DNA of 64,000 bases from Flavobacterium sp. LPB0248. GTDB lineage: Bacteria; Bacteroidota; Bacteroidia; Flavobacteriales; Flavobacteriaceae. Both the position numbers and the translations under genes were made by a program. The stretch is from assembly GCF_013388355.1 (NCBI RefSeq), contig NZ_CP058246.1, forward strand, positions 3,100,001 through 3,164,000. The letters run 5' to 3'. Position 1 is the stretch's first letter. The number at the start of each line of letters is the position of its first letter. The notes under the pieces are model-generated. The model ran no database searches, had not been told where the DNA came from, and worked only from the letters and a program-made list of their open reading frames with translations. This document shows positions 45,169-52,686 of this stretch, piece after piece.

Positions 45169-46281
45169 ATGGAACTAAGCTATTGGGAACTAAAAAACTG
45201 GTTTACGAATGTAGATTACACCATTGTGGGCAGCGGAATTGTTGGCCTGCATACTGCATTACGCTTACGCGAAAGATTTCCAGCAGCTAAAATTCTGGTT
45301 CTCGAACGTGGAATGTTGCCACAAGGAGCCAGTACAAAAAATGCTGGTTTTGCTTGTTTCGGAAGTCTCTCTGAAATTATGGACGACTTAAAAACGCATT
45401 CAGAAGAAGATGTTGTGGCACTTATCGAAAAACGTTGGAAAGGATTGCAATTACTTCGAAAAAGATTAGGAGATACAGCAATTGATTTTAAACCGCATGG
45501 CGGATATGAATTGTTTTTAAAAGAAGATGAATTTGGATTTAACGAATGCATTTCTAAAATCCCGTTTATCAATGAAGTTTTAAAACCGCTTTTTAAAGCC
45601 GATGTTTTTTCTAAAGAAGTAGACCGTTTTGGATTTCAGAATATTCAGGATTATTTAATTTTTAATCCGTTTGAAGCACAGATTGATACTGGAAATATGA
45701 TGCAGGAATTGTTGAAACAAGCAATTTCGGCAGATATTTTAATTTTAAATCAGCAAACGGTAACTTCATATTTAGATGCTGGAAATTATGTCGAAGTGGT
45801 TTTAAATGATTTTAGTTTTAAAACCCAAAAACTACTTTTCGCGACCAATGGTTTTGCGGGTTCTTTGACAAATGGAGCTGTGAAACCTGCTAGAGCTCAG
45901 GTTTTAATTACAGAACCAATTCACAATTTAGATATTAAAGGAACGTTTCATTTAGACCGTGGTTACTATTATTTCAGAAATATTGGCAATAGAGTTTTAT
46001 TAGGCGGCGGAAGAAATCTCGATTTTGAAGGCGAAACGACAACCGAATTTGGACAGACGAAAATTGTTCAAAATAAATTGGAAGATTTGCTGAAAAATGT
46101 AATTTTACCAAATCAGGATTTTCAGATTGCGCACCGTTGGAGTGGTATTATGGGAGTCGGAAATAGTAAAAGTCCTGTTGTGACTCAACTGTCTGAAAAC
46201 GTGTTTTGTGGAGTGCGTTTAGGCGGGATGGGAGTGGCAATAGGCAGTTTAATAGGAACAGAATTAGCAGATTTAATATAA
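45169..46281 (+). CDS. FAD-dependent oxidoreductase, DAO family
   Basis: A 370-residue D-amino-acid-oxidase-type flavoprotein. The dinucleotide-binding motif is YTIVGSGIVGLHTALRLRER, then LVLERGMLPQGASTKNAGFA, the substrate/FAD region typical of glycine-oxidase-like proteins. The C-terminal FAD loop is HRWSGIMGVGNSKSPVV with VRLGGMGVAIGSLIG. It oxidises an amine or amino acid; the substrate is unknown. Its stop codon overlaps the mtgA start by one base (TAATG), so the genes are co-translated. Confidence 0.87.
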   Translation: MELSYWELKNWFTNVDYTIVGSGIVGLHTALRLRERFPAAKILVLERGMLPQGASTKNAGFACFGSLSEIMDDLKTHSEEDVVALIEKRWKGLQLLRKRLGDTAIDFKPHGGYELFLKEDEFGFNECISKIPFINEVLKPLFKADVFSKEVDRFGFQNIQDYLIFNPFEAQIDTGNMMQELLKQAISADILILNQQTVTSYLDAGNYVEVVLNDFSFKTQKLLFATNGFAGSLTNGAVKPARAQVLITEPIHNLDIKGTFHLDRGYYYFRNIGNRVLLGGGRNLDFEGETTTEFGQTKIVQNKLEDLLKNVILPNQDFQIAHRWSGIMGVGNSKSPVVTQLSENVFCGVRLGGMGVAIGSLIGTELADLI

Positions 46282-47072
46282 TGGCAGCACCCAAAAAACC
46301 AGCACCAAAATCAACTACAAACAAACCAAAACCGAAGACTTCGTCTTCAAAAAAATCGAATCGTTCTTTTGGCGAAAAAGTAAAATGGTTTTTTATAAAA
46401 GCTGCTTTGTGGTTTTTTGGAATTTCTATTGGCTCGGTTATATTTTTTAAATATGTTCCTGTGCCATTTACGCCATTAATGCTTATTCGCGCCATCGAAA
46501 ATAAAATGGCTGGAAAAGAAGTTTATTTTGACCACGATTGGGAACCGATTGATAAAATCTCAATGAATTTGCAAAAAGCCGTTATTGCGAGCGAAGACGG
46601 AACTTTTCTTACGCATAATGGTTTCGATTTTAAAGCACTTCAAAAAGCATATAAAAGTAACGAACGCGGACGCAGAATTCGTGGCGGAAGTACGATCTCG
46701 CAGCAAACAGCCAAAAATGTCTTTTTGTGGCAGGGAAAAAGCTATTTCCGTAAAGGACTTGAAGCGTATTTTACCGTTTTAATTGAAATTATCTGGGGCA
46801 AAGAGCGTATTATGGAAGTATACTTAAATAGTATCGAAATGGGAGACGGAGTTTACGGCGCTTATGCCGCAACAGAACATTGGTATCGTAGAGATGCTTC
46901 GAGTTTAACGCCAATGCAAGCTGCGGGAATTGCGGCAATATTACCAAATCCGAGAAAATTTAAAGCGACAGGTTCTTCGAGTTATATTAATAGAAGAAAA
47001 GAACGAATTGTACGCGAGATGCGTTACGTGGGAAAAATCAATTATGATGGGAAAGAAGAAAAGAAAAAGTAA
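46281..47072 (+). CDS. mtgA: Monofunctional peptidoglycan glycosyltransferase
   Basis: A 263-residue GT51 enzyme that polymerises lipid II into glycan strands in the periplasm. A Lys/Pro/Ser-rich N-terminus (residues 1-33) precedes one membrane anchor (AALWFFGISIGSVIFFKYVP). The GT51 domain has catalytic Glu in VIASEDGTFLTHNGFD, the GGSTISQQTAKNVFLW motif and EIIWGKERIMEVYLNSIEMG. No transpeptidase domain is present, hence monofunctional. The ATG at 46281 overlaps the previous stop; the next gene starts 29 bases before its end. Confidence 0.95.
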   Translation: MAAPKKPAPKSTTNKPKPKTSSSKKSNRSFGEKVKWFFIKAALWFFGISIGSVIFFKYVPVPFTPLMLIRAIENKMAGKEVYFDHDWEPIDKISMNLQKAVIASEDGTFLTHNGFDFKALQKAYKSNERGRRIRGGSTISQQTAKNVFLWQGKSYFRKGLEAYFTVLIEIIWGKERIMEVYLNSIEMGDGVYGAYAATEHWYRRDASSLTPMQAAGIAAILPNPRKFKATGSSSYINRRKERIVREMRYVGKINYDGKEEKKK

Positions 47073-48018
47073 AAAACTGCTTTTTGCTTTTCTGATTTTG
47101 ACTGTAACGTTAACTTTTGGACAAGGAAAAACAACAGAAATTGGTTTTATATCAGATAATGATTTGTACACATCGTCTAAATATGATATGTATTATACCA
47201 ATGGTCTGGAGCTTTTTTATCGTTTTTTATCAAAGAATGATAATCCCAAAATCAATAAAAAGATTACCGAATTTAGAATCGGGCAATATCTTTATAATCC
47301 CAGATTTTTAAACAAAGAAGCAGTTACAGTAAACGACCGACCTTTTGCAGGTTATCTTTTTGCCGAAGCAGGAAAAAGCTTTTTTTATCAGAGCGAATCG
47401 GTTTTAACAACCGATTTTCAGATTGGTTTTCTTGGGCCAAATGCGCTTGGAGAAGAATTGCAGAAAGGTTTTCATAACATGATTGGCTACAAAAAAGTAT
47501 ATGGCTGGGAAAACCAGATTCATAATGCTTTAGGATTGCAGGCGCATGCTTTTTATTCAAAAAAAATGTTTTCTTCAAAACACAATGATTTTGTCGATCT
47601 TCATTGGCAGTCAGAAGGCAATCTCGGAACCATTTTTTCTGGAGTTTCTACAGGATTTATGGCAAGATTTGGTTTCAAAAAATTGCTTCCAATTTACGAT
47701 TCTAATATGCACAATGCTTCAGTAAATGCAAATGCACAGCCAAATATTAGAGAATTTTACTTCTACGCAGCGCCAAGTGTCAACTATCAGTTTTACGATG
47801 CCACAATTGAAGGAAGCATGTTTAACGATACAAGTCCGATTACTTTTGATTTGGAGCCGCTTCGTTTTAACGCAGAAGCGGGTTTAAAATACCGACGTAA
47901 CAACTTCAACATATCTTATTCTTTCCTTTATCGCGGAAGAGAATTGAATGATCCAGGAATTGATACTAATTCGGGATATTTTTATGGATCTATAAGAATG
48001 GGTTTTTTGTTGAGGTAG
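47044..48018 (+). CDS. LpxR-family outer-membrane protein (lipid A deacylase-like)
   Basis: A 324-residue outer-membrane beta-barrel protein. The signal peptide (KKLLFAFLILTVTLTFGQ) is followed by the LpxR signature region: IGFISDNDLYTSSKYDMYYT NGLEL near the N-terminus, NDRPFAGYLFAEAG, and YDATIEGSMFND before a C-terminal strand (YFYGSIRMGFLLR). LpxR removes 3'-acyloxyacyl chains from lipid A; whether this member is active is not known. Two adjacent ATGs (47044, 47047) fit; both lie inside the 3' end of mtgA, so the three genes form an envelope operon. Confidence 0.85.
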   Translation: MMGKKKRKSKKLLFAFLILTVTLTFGQGKTTEIGFISDNDLYTSSKYDMYYTNGLELFYRFLSKNDNPKINKKITEFRIGQYLYNPRFLNKEAVTVNDRPFAGYLFAEAGKSFFYQSESVLTTDFQIGFLGPNALGEELQKGFHNMIGYKKVYGWENQIHNALGLQAHAFYSKKMFSSKHNDFVDLHWQSEGNLGTIFSGVSTGFMARFGFKKLLPIYDSNMHNASVNANAQPNIREFYFYAAPSVNYQFYDATIEGSMFNDTSPITFDLEPLRFNAEAGLKYRRNNFNISYSFLYRGRELNDPGIDTNSGYFYGSIRMGFLLR

Positions 48019-48069
48019 AATTTTTTGCCACAAAGGCATTAAGTTTTTTAGAATAAAATTGTAGAAGGT

Positions 48070-48480
48070 ATGTGGAATTATTTTTTCTTGTTCGTCTTTT
48101 TTGTTTTTTATGCTTTTTCCAGTTATAAATGGGGATCGTTTTTGATTCCAAACTTTGCTATAGGATTTATTTTACTGCTATTCTTAACCTATTTTTATTA
48201 CAAATATACCGATAGGGGACTAATACTGATTTTTATGGCCAATCTGTTTTTTTATGTCCTCTTATTCTTTTCGTCGATATTCATTTATTTTGATAAAGAA
48301 AACGAAAAAAGAAATTACTATATATTTACTATTCTTGCTTCTGTTTTATTAATGATTATAGAAAAACAGACTATGAATTTTGATGAAGCTTTTTTGGGTA
48401 TTTATATACCAATTGCAGGTGCATTTTTCCCTTTGTATTTTTTAAAGTATTACATGAAATATATTAGAGAAGAGGTTTGA
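48070..48480 (+). CDS. Small membrane protein of unknown function
   Basis: A 136-residue integral membrane protein with four predicted helices (NYFFLFVFFVFYAFSSY; NFAIGFILLLFLTYFYY; LILIFMANLFFYVLLFF; then a hydrophobic pair around YYIFTILASVLLMII and YIPIAGAFFPLYFL). No motif or family was recognised. It starts 51 bases after the LpxR-like gene on the same strand, with a MITE-like inverted repeat behind it. Confidence 0.6.
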   Translation: MWNYFFLFVFFVFYAFSSYKWGSFLIPNFAIGFILLLFLTYFYYKYTDRGLILIFMANLFFYVLLFFSSIFIYFDKENEKRNYYIFTILASVLLMIIEKQTMNFDEAFLGIYIPIAGAFFPLYFLKYYMKYIREEV

Positions 48481-48557
48481 TTTTTTTCTAATTGCTGGAG
48501 ATGTTTTTTAAAAGAATACCAATGACAATAGCTGTTCATGTAATGAAAGTATAAAAA

Positions 48558-48689
48558 TTAGCCCAATAGTGCGGATTTGTAATCCATGTCTGCTCTTAAT
48601 TAGTAAATTATATGCCTCATAGTTTCTTTTTCTCTCTTTGGCGATATGCTTTACGGGCACGGATTACAAATTCGCGCTATTGGGTTAAA
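48558..48689. repeat. MITE/REP-like imperfect inverted repeat
   Basis: Arms of 32 bases at 48558-48589 and 48657-48688 (left begins TTAGCCCAATAGTGCGGATT; the right reads the complement) match at 27 of 32 positions. All five differences are transitions, so an RNA copy could still pair by G-U. The element is about 131 bases with a 67-base centre and no gene. It resembles non-autonomous palindromic repeats mobilised by RAYT-type transposases, though none is in the window. Confidence 0.65.
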
Positions 48690-48705
48690 ACTATTTTTCT
48701 GATTT

Positions 48706-49125
48706 TTAATTGATATTAAAAATCATTTCCATTTGCTTTTTGTTGAGCGATTTCGGTGCGTTTTGCAAGACTAAATTACGTAACCAGATACCGAATCCAT
48801 TTTCCATTTGAGCCATTTTTCCAAATCTCCAGCTAGTATTTACAATTTTATGAGCTTTTTTTCGCCTAAGATCTTCGTATGTTTTAAATGTTTTTTCGAT
48901 TGAAGGTTCATTTTCAATTAGGCATCCCCCTTTTTCGATTTTGTCCTGGATACCCATTTTTTTGAAAACCTGCATAGCATTATTTGCAATAACTATTCCG
49001 GCTCCAACAGGTTTTATTTCATTAGAACCTTCAAAAATATTTACATTAAGCCCCTTTTGTTTTAGAATTAAGGCAGTTGTTAATCCACCAATTTCTGCTC
49101 CGATTATATTAACTGTTTCTGTCAT
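48706..49125 (-). pseudogene. FAD-dependent monooxygenase with large internal deletion
   Basis: 139 codons remain open. Residues 1-64 are the N-terminal FAD-binding part of a PHBH/UbiH-like monooxygenase (VNIIGAEIGGLTTALILKQK ... VGAGIVIANNAMQVFKKMGI). Residues about 73-139 match the C-terminal tail of the same family (YEDLRRKKAHKIVNTSWRFG KMA ... LVLQNAPKSLNKKQMEMIF). The roughly 230-250 residues between, including the second FAD motif and substrate domain, are missing in frame. The glycine motif is also altered (GAEIGG rather than GxGIGG). It is very unlikely to be catalytic. The MITE-like repeat begins 17 bases past its stop. Confidence 0.75.
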
Positions 49126-49335
49126 TTGTAGTATTTTTTAAACCAACTTTTGTTATTAATAAGTTACATTATAAATTCTTCTAATGATCTTTAAATTAAA
49201 TTTATTTTATCAACAGGTACTTTTGAAGGACTGAATAAAGTTATAGTAGTTTTATGAGTGAAACAGCTCGTAAAAGATTTAATTGTAATAAATTAAGCTA
49301 AATATAGGCTGTGAAAATATAAGAAAGGAGTAGGG

Positions 49336-49932
49336 TTATTTCATTACTGTTCCTTCAAATTTTATTCTGGCATCATTTACATTTACTAATTCATCTAGTT
49401 CATAAATGTTTTTATAGCCGTATCCATAAAGGTTAATATATGTTGGAATGTTCAATGCAAGCATTACGAGTTTTTGGTTAGGTAAAATTTGGGTTTCAAC
49501 GGTGTTGACAGGTAACGCCATTTTCGATGCGAAATCTATTTGGTCACCTTTAAAATTGTTGTTACAATAAATTAATATTTTAGTATTGGTATCTGGAATT
49601 AATTTAAAGAGGTTTTCCTGTGTAAAGTCTGTAAAGTCAAGATGTAACGCACCTTTTAAGTGTTTACGATTATAACGAAAGTCAGAACGAGTATCTAAGA
49701 TAATAGTATTACTTTCTTTACTCATTTTAAGAAATGTGTCAAGACTAACTAAACGCTCCATTCTTTCTTTTTCTACTTTAAGTACAAGGTTTTTAAAATC
49801 ATCATAATCAACCAATGCTTTTGGGTATTGTTTTTGTTCTGTCATGTTTTTTGAATTTTTAGTAGTTTGTGAATGAACCAAATAATTGGTTAAACAAAAG
49901 AGTGCTAAAATTAGAATTGATGTTTTTTTCAT
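49336..49932 (-). CDS. Secreted rhodanese-like domain protein
   Basis: A 198-residue exported protein. The signal peptide (KKTSILILALFCLTNYLVHS) is followed by a 30-residue linker and a rhodanese-like domain (about 65-190): IILDTRSDFRYNRKHLKGAL and the active-loop Cys in ILIYCNNNFKGDQ. The loop is longer and less canonical (usual CxxGxR), so sulfurtransferase activity is uncertain; a periplasmic redox or binding role is possible. It stands alone with 200-275 bases of gene-free sequence on either side. Confidence 0.8.
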   Translation of the reverse strand: MKKTSILILALFCLTNYLVHSQTTKNSKNMTEQKQYPKALVDYDDFKNLVLKVEKERMERLVSLDTFLKMSKESNTIILDTRSDFRYNRKHLKGALHLDFTDFTQENLFKLIPDTNTKILIYCNNNFKGDQIDFASKMALPVNTVETQILPNQKLVMLALNIPTYINLYGYGYKNIYELDELVNVNDARIKFEGTVMK

Positions 49933-50207
49933 AATTATATTTATAATTTAGGGCCGTTGTTTATTAATAACTTAATAATATAGATTTTGAAATAAAGTTT
50001 TCAAAAAGCTTTGAAAAACCTTGACGTATGTGTGTAAAGAACAACATAAATAAGTAAACTATTAGTTATTTTTAGCTATAAGAATGGAAGTTTAATTTCT
50101 TTACAAACTTTCTTGGCTTTTTGTAATAACAGTATGTAAATATGGTTTTGTCAATTAAATTAAATTAGTATGAGATGAAGCGAGAAGATTTTTATGAAAT
50201 GATTATT
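49933..50207. other. Gene-free interval
   Basis: 275 AT-rich bases between the rhodanese and SnoaL-like genes. I see no gene, strong hairpin or repeat; it presumably holds the rhodanese promoter. Confidence 0.5.
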
Positions 50208-50639
50208 TTACCCTGAATGATCAACATACAAATACCAAACACCATTTATCTTTCTCATTATTCCTGAAAAGTTCCCGGAACTGTTTTTTCCATTCGGAGC
50301 ATCTACACTAAATTTTGCGCTTACAAAAGCATCTTTTTTAGAAAGTGGTTCAACAACAAAATCGGTCATGGTTAATTTTCCCATTCTTTCTTTTGGCCAA
50401 TATTTTTTGAAGAAATCTGCAATATTGTTTTTTCCGTATACCACGCCAGCGCTGTAAATCATACGAACCGAATCTACGGGAGCATAAAAATCAAGGTAAC
50501 CTTCCAAATCGCCATTGTTCCAGCAGGTTTGTTGAGCTTTTAAACGTTCGAGTACTTGTTGAGAAATTTTGTCTTGACAAATGCCTTTAAAAGAAAGCAT
50601 AAGTAAGGATGCAAGAAGGAGAAATTTGAAGTGACGCAT
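50208..50639 (-). CDS. Secreted SnoaL/DUF4440-like protein
   Basis: A 143-residue exported NTF2-fold protein. The signal peptide (FKFLLLASLLMLSFKGICQ) is followed by an alpha+beta cone fold typical of SnoaL-like/DUF4440 proteins: LKAQQTCWNNGDLEGYLDFY, the VYGKNNIADFFKKYWP strand-helix and the C-terminal KINGVWYLYVDHSG. Such proteins can be isomerases or binding domains; no catalytic residues can be assigned. It lies downstream of two membrane-protein genes on the same strand (27-base gap). Confidence 0.8.
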   Translation of the reverse strand: MRHFKFLLLASLLMLSFKGICQDKISQQVLERLKAQQTCWNNGDLEGYLDFYAPVDSVRMIYSAGVVYGKNNIADFFKKYWPKERMGKLTMTDFVVEPLSKKDAFVSAKFSVDAPNGKNSSGNFSGIMRKINGVWYLYVDHSG

Positions 50640-50666
50640 ATAGGTAATTTTTAAGTGAGTATAAAA

Positions 50667-51257
50667 TTAGTTGTTTTTTATTCTAGTGATATTTCCGGTC
50701 TTTTTATCGAAAGTAATGGTTTTGTTTGGTCCGCCATAAAAGAGAGTCAAAGTCAGTGTACTATCGGTTTCATTTTTAAAAAATATATCTTTTGCTGTGC
50801 TGATTTTGATGTTTAGATTGTCGTTCATGAGTTGATAGTCGGTACATTTAAAAATTTTTTTTTCTAATATTCCTTTCTTTTCAATTATTTCCAGCCATGG
50901 ATGCCCCATCGCACTGTAACCCACAATTTGTGCTCTGTAATTTTTATTCAAATCTTTATTTAGGTACAAACCTAAAGATGTACTTGAAAGCAATAAGGCG
51001 AAAAAAGGCATCATCATGGCCATTATGCTAATTGCAAATGTTATTGTTATGGCTGCCAAAAGAAGTTTTGCAAAGAGTTTTTTCCAAAAAACAACAATTA
51101 TTACAAAATTGCTTATCAACCAGAGCCATGATAAAACTACATCGCTGTAATAACCGCGAAGACTAATTTCTTTAAAATAATATAAAAGGCAGTCCAACAC
51201 AAAAAGTGCACAGATAATGAAATAGATACGTAAAAGTGTTTTTTTGCTCGGACTCAT
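50667..51257 (-). CDS. Membrane protein of unknown function
   Basis: A 196-residue protein with four hydrophobic segments in the first 115 residues (IYFIICALFVLDCLLYYF; VVLSWLWLISNFVIIVVFW; KLLLAAITITFAISIMAMMM; FALLLSSTSLGLYLN). A soluble C-terminal domain of about 80 residues rich in beta-strand (DSTLTLTLFYGGPNKTITFD) follows. The family is not recognised. Its start overlaps the stop of the gene upstream by 4 bases, so the two are translationally coupled. Confidence 0.65.
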   Translation of the reverse strand: MSPSKKTLLRIYFIICALFVLDCLLYYFKEISLRGYYSDVVLSWLWLISNFVIIVVFWKKLFAKLLLAAITITFAISIMAMMMPFFALLLSSTSLGLYLNKDLNKNYRAQIVGYSAMGHPWLEIIEKKGILEKKIFKCTDYQLMNDNLNIKISTAKDIFFKNETDSTLTLTLFYGGPNKTITFDKKTGNITRIKNN

Positions 51258-51697
51258 AGTTTTTTTAAGATATAGTTTAAAGCAACTACTGTAACGATAG
51301 ATAAAATCAAAATAGGGAAAAACGAAAATGTAATTGTGTACATTATTTCTTCTTTAAAAAGATATGTACTCCATGCAGATTCACGATCTACAAAAATGAT
51401 ATAATTACAGAAAAACCATATTAAGATTAACAGTAGTAATTGAAGTATAACTTTTAGATAGCTGTTTTTAATTAAAGAAAAAGGCAAAAAAACGATTGAT
51501 AAGAAAACGGTAGAAAATAAAGTCATTAAATAGGCATCGTCAAAAAAAGAACAATCTAAACAGGCACTTGATGGTTTGTTAGAAAAACTGCCCATTGCCC
51601 AATAGATCTCAACTAAAGTAAAGACGAAAAGTATAATTGCAATTATAAGAGGTTTCTTTATGAACGAGAATATTTTGTGTTTTAAGATTTGATTCAT
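51254..51697 (-). CDS. Membrane protein of unknown function
   Basis: A 147-residue protein with four predicted membrane helices (KKPLIIAIILFVFTLVEIYW; LMTLFSTVFLSIVFLPFSL; VILQLLLLILIWFFCNYIIF; FFPILILSIVTVVALNYIL). A short loop between helices 1 and 2 has two Cys (SSACLDCSFFDD). No family was recognised. It is the first gene of a three-gene unit with the next membrane protein and the SnoaL-like protein. Confidence 0.62.
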   Translation of the reverse strand: MNQILKHKIFSFIKKPLIIAIILFVFTLVEIYWAMGSFSNKPSSACLDCSFFDDAYLMTLFSTVFLSIVFLPFSLIKNSYLKVILQLLLLILIWFFCNYIIFVDRESAWSTYLFKEEIMYTITFSFFPILILSIVTVVALNYILKKL

Positions 51698-51894
51698 TTT
51701 GAAAGACTTGCAATTATTATCAGTATTCTTTTTAGAATATTTTAAGGTCTACAAAAATAAGAAACAATTTTAAAGAAATATCTTTCAAAAGGTTTAGTTG
51801 TGTCAGAATAAGATTTATTAAGAAATAAAACACTTAACTGTTTGATAACATGAAAGATATTTTTAAATACTTACTTTTAATTAAAATTTTAATT

Positions 51895-52071
51895 ATGGAT
51901 ATCAATTGGAACATAATAGCGGTTGTAGCAATATTGGTAATTATTCTTGTTGTACTAACAATCAGAAAAAATCAGCGAGAAAAAAAGAAATTGGAAAAAT
52001 TGCTAAACAACGATTTTAAAAAAGCTGAAAAAACAGATGTTGACGCAGATGATGCGGCAAATGAGAAATAG
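51895..52071 (+). CDS. Small single-helix membrane protein
   Basis: A 58-residue protein. One membrane helix (NIIAVVAILVIILVVLTI) is followed by a basic stretch (RKNQREKKKLEKLL) and an acidic tail (DVDADDAANEK). The ATG at 51895 is preferred over one 15 codons upstream, because MDINWN directly precedes the helix and resembles the usual start of similar flavobacterial proteins. Function unknown. Confidence 0.6.
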   Translation: MDINWNIIAVVAILVIILVVLTIRKNQREKKKLEKLLNNDFKKAEKTDVDADDAANEK

Positions 52072-52077
52072 TTTTTT

Positions 52078-52165
52078 TGTCATTTCGAGGAACGAGAAAT
52101 CACGCTAGTGACTCGACAAAGATTGACGAAATTCCAAGTGCGATTTCTCGTTCCTCGAAATGACA
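52078..52165. repeat. MITE/REP-like element with 24-bp perfect arms
   Basis: Arms at 52078-52101 and 52142-52165 are exact complements over 24 bases (TGTCATTTCGAGGAACGAGA...), separated by 40 bases. It starts just after the small membrane-protein stop. This is a REP-type palindromic intergenic element common in flavobacterial genomes. Confidence 0.8.
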
Positions 52166-52187
52166 AGATTGCGAATTATAGAAAAAA

Positions 52188-52222
52188 CAAAACCCTTGTA
52201 AATTCTTTTTACAAGGGTTTTA
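52188..52222. terminator. Bidirectional terminator
   Basis: AAAACCCTTGTAAA pairs with TTTACAAGGGTTTT around a short TTC-type loop. It can end - strand transcription coming through the tRNA-Ala/GIY-YIG locus and + strand transcription from the left. Confidence 0.82.
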
Positions 52223-52231
52223 TGTTTATAG

Positions 52232-52298
52232 TGGAGAATACCGTCCCGATTCATCGGGAGAACCGGTCGCCTTCCCGATGCATCGGGATACTCTAGCC
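52232..52298 (-). pseudogene. Decayed tRNA-Ala copy with two palindrome replacements
   Basis: Compared with the intact tRNA-Ala at 52608, this copy keeps the 3' acceptor strand (TGGAGAATACCG on the + strand), part of the T arm (GAACCGGTC) and the edge of the D arm (TACTCTAGCC). Most of the T loop is replaced by TCCCGATTCATCGGGA (52244-52259), and the anticodon arm by TCCCGATGCATCGGGA (52273-52288). The 5' acceptor and D stem are missing. The stop codon of the GIY-YIG gene (52293-52295) falls inside it. Confidence 0.75.
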
Positions 52299-52541
52299 TT
52301 TTGTTTTTATTAGGTTTTCTATATATTTTCTGCTTTTCATTTTTTTTATTTGCAATTCTCTTTTATATGCTTCGCTTCTTGTAAAGAATGTTTCAGAATA
52401 TTTTAATTCCCAATCTTTCGCAACTTTTGTGAATTTACTTCTGCTATTTAAATGGTCTTTTAAACGCTGTTCGATATTTTGGCAGGAACCAACATAGTAT
52501 TTGTCTAAGGTTTTCGAATATATTATGTAGATATAAAACAT
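52293..52541 (-). CDS. GIY-YIG nuclease family protein (short, UPF0213-like)
   Basis: An 82-residue stand-alone GIY-YIG domain: FYIYIIYSKTLDKYYVGSCQ contains the paired GIY/YVG strands, RLKDHLN carries the catalytic Arg, and the Glu of ELQIKKMKSRKYI completes the usual set. Such proteins are small DNA nucleases of uncertain role. The ATG at 52541 is used; a TTG 9 codons upstream would lie in the terminator hairpin. The gene lies between an intact tRNA-Ala and a decayed tRNA-Ala copy, all on the same strand. Its last codon (Gly) and TAG stop are read from the D-arm sequence GGCTAG of the decayed copy. Confidence 0.85.
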   Translation of the reverse strand: MFYIYIIYSKTLDKYYVGSCQNIEQRLKDHLNSRSKFTKVAKDWELKYSETFFTRSEAYKRELQIKKMKSRKYIENLIKTKG

Positions 52542-52554
52542 AAGATGTGTATTA

Positions 52555-52597
52555 AAAAAAATACCCAAGCAGAATCAGTATCTGCTTGGGTATTTTT
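52555..52597 (-). terminator. Terminator after tRNA-Ala
   Basis: ATACCCAAGCAGA and its complement form a 13-bp stem around ATCAGTA with A/T runs on both sides. It lies directly downstream of tRNA-Ala on the - strand and upstream of the GIY-YIG start, so the nuclease needs read-through or its own promoter. Confidence 0.88.
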
Positions 52598-52607
52598 AAA
52601 TTATTTG

Positions 52608-52681
52608 TGGAGAATACCGGATTCGAACCGGTCACCCCTTGCCTGCCAGGCAAGTACTCTAGCCAAATGAGCTAATCCCCC
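52608..52681 (-). tRNA. tRNA-Ala (anticodon GGC)
   Basis: A 74-base cloverleaf read on the - strand: acceptor GGGGGAT pairs with ATTCTCC including the G3-U70 wobble, the identity element for alanine. D arm AGCTCATTTGGCTAGAGT, anticodon stem CTTGC/GCAAG with loop CTGGCAG (anticodon GGC, decoding GCC), T arm CCGGTTCGAATCCGG. Discriminator A; CCA is not encoded. Confidence 0.92.
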
Positions 52682-52686
52682 GTTTG

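Noticed and set aside
46206..46280. A longer MtgA starting inside the oxidoreductase gene
   Set aside because: The extra 25 residues derive from another frame of the upstream gene and do not resemble an MtgA N-terminus; the TAATG overlap start at 46281 is standard.
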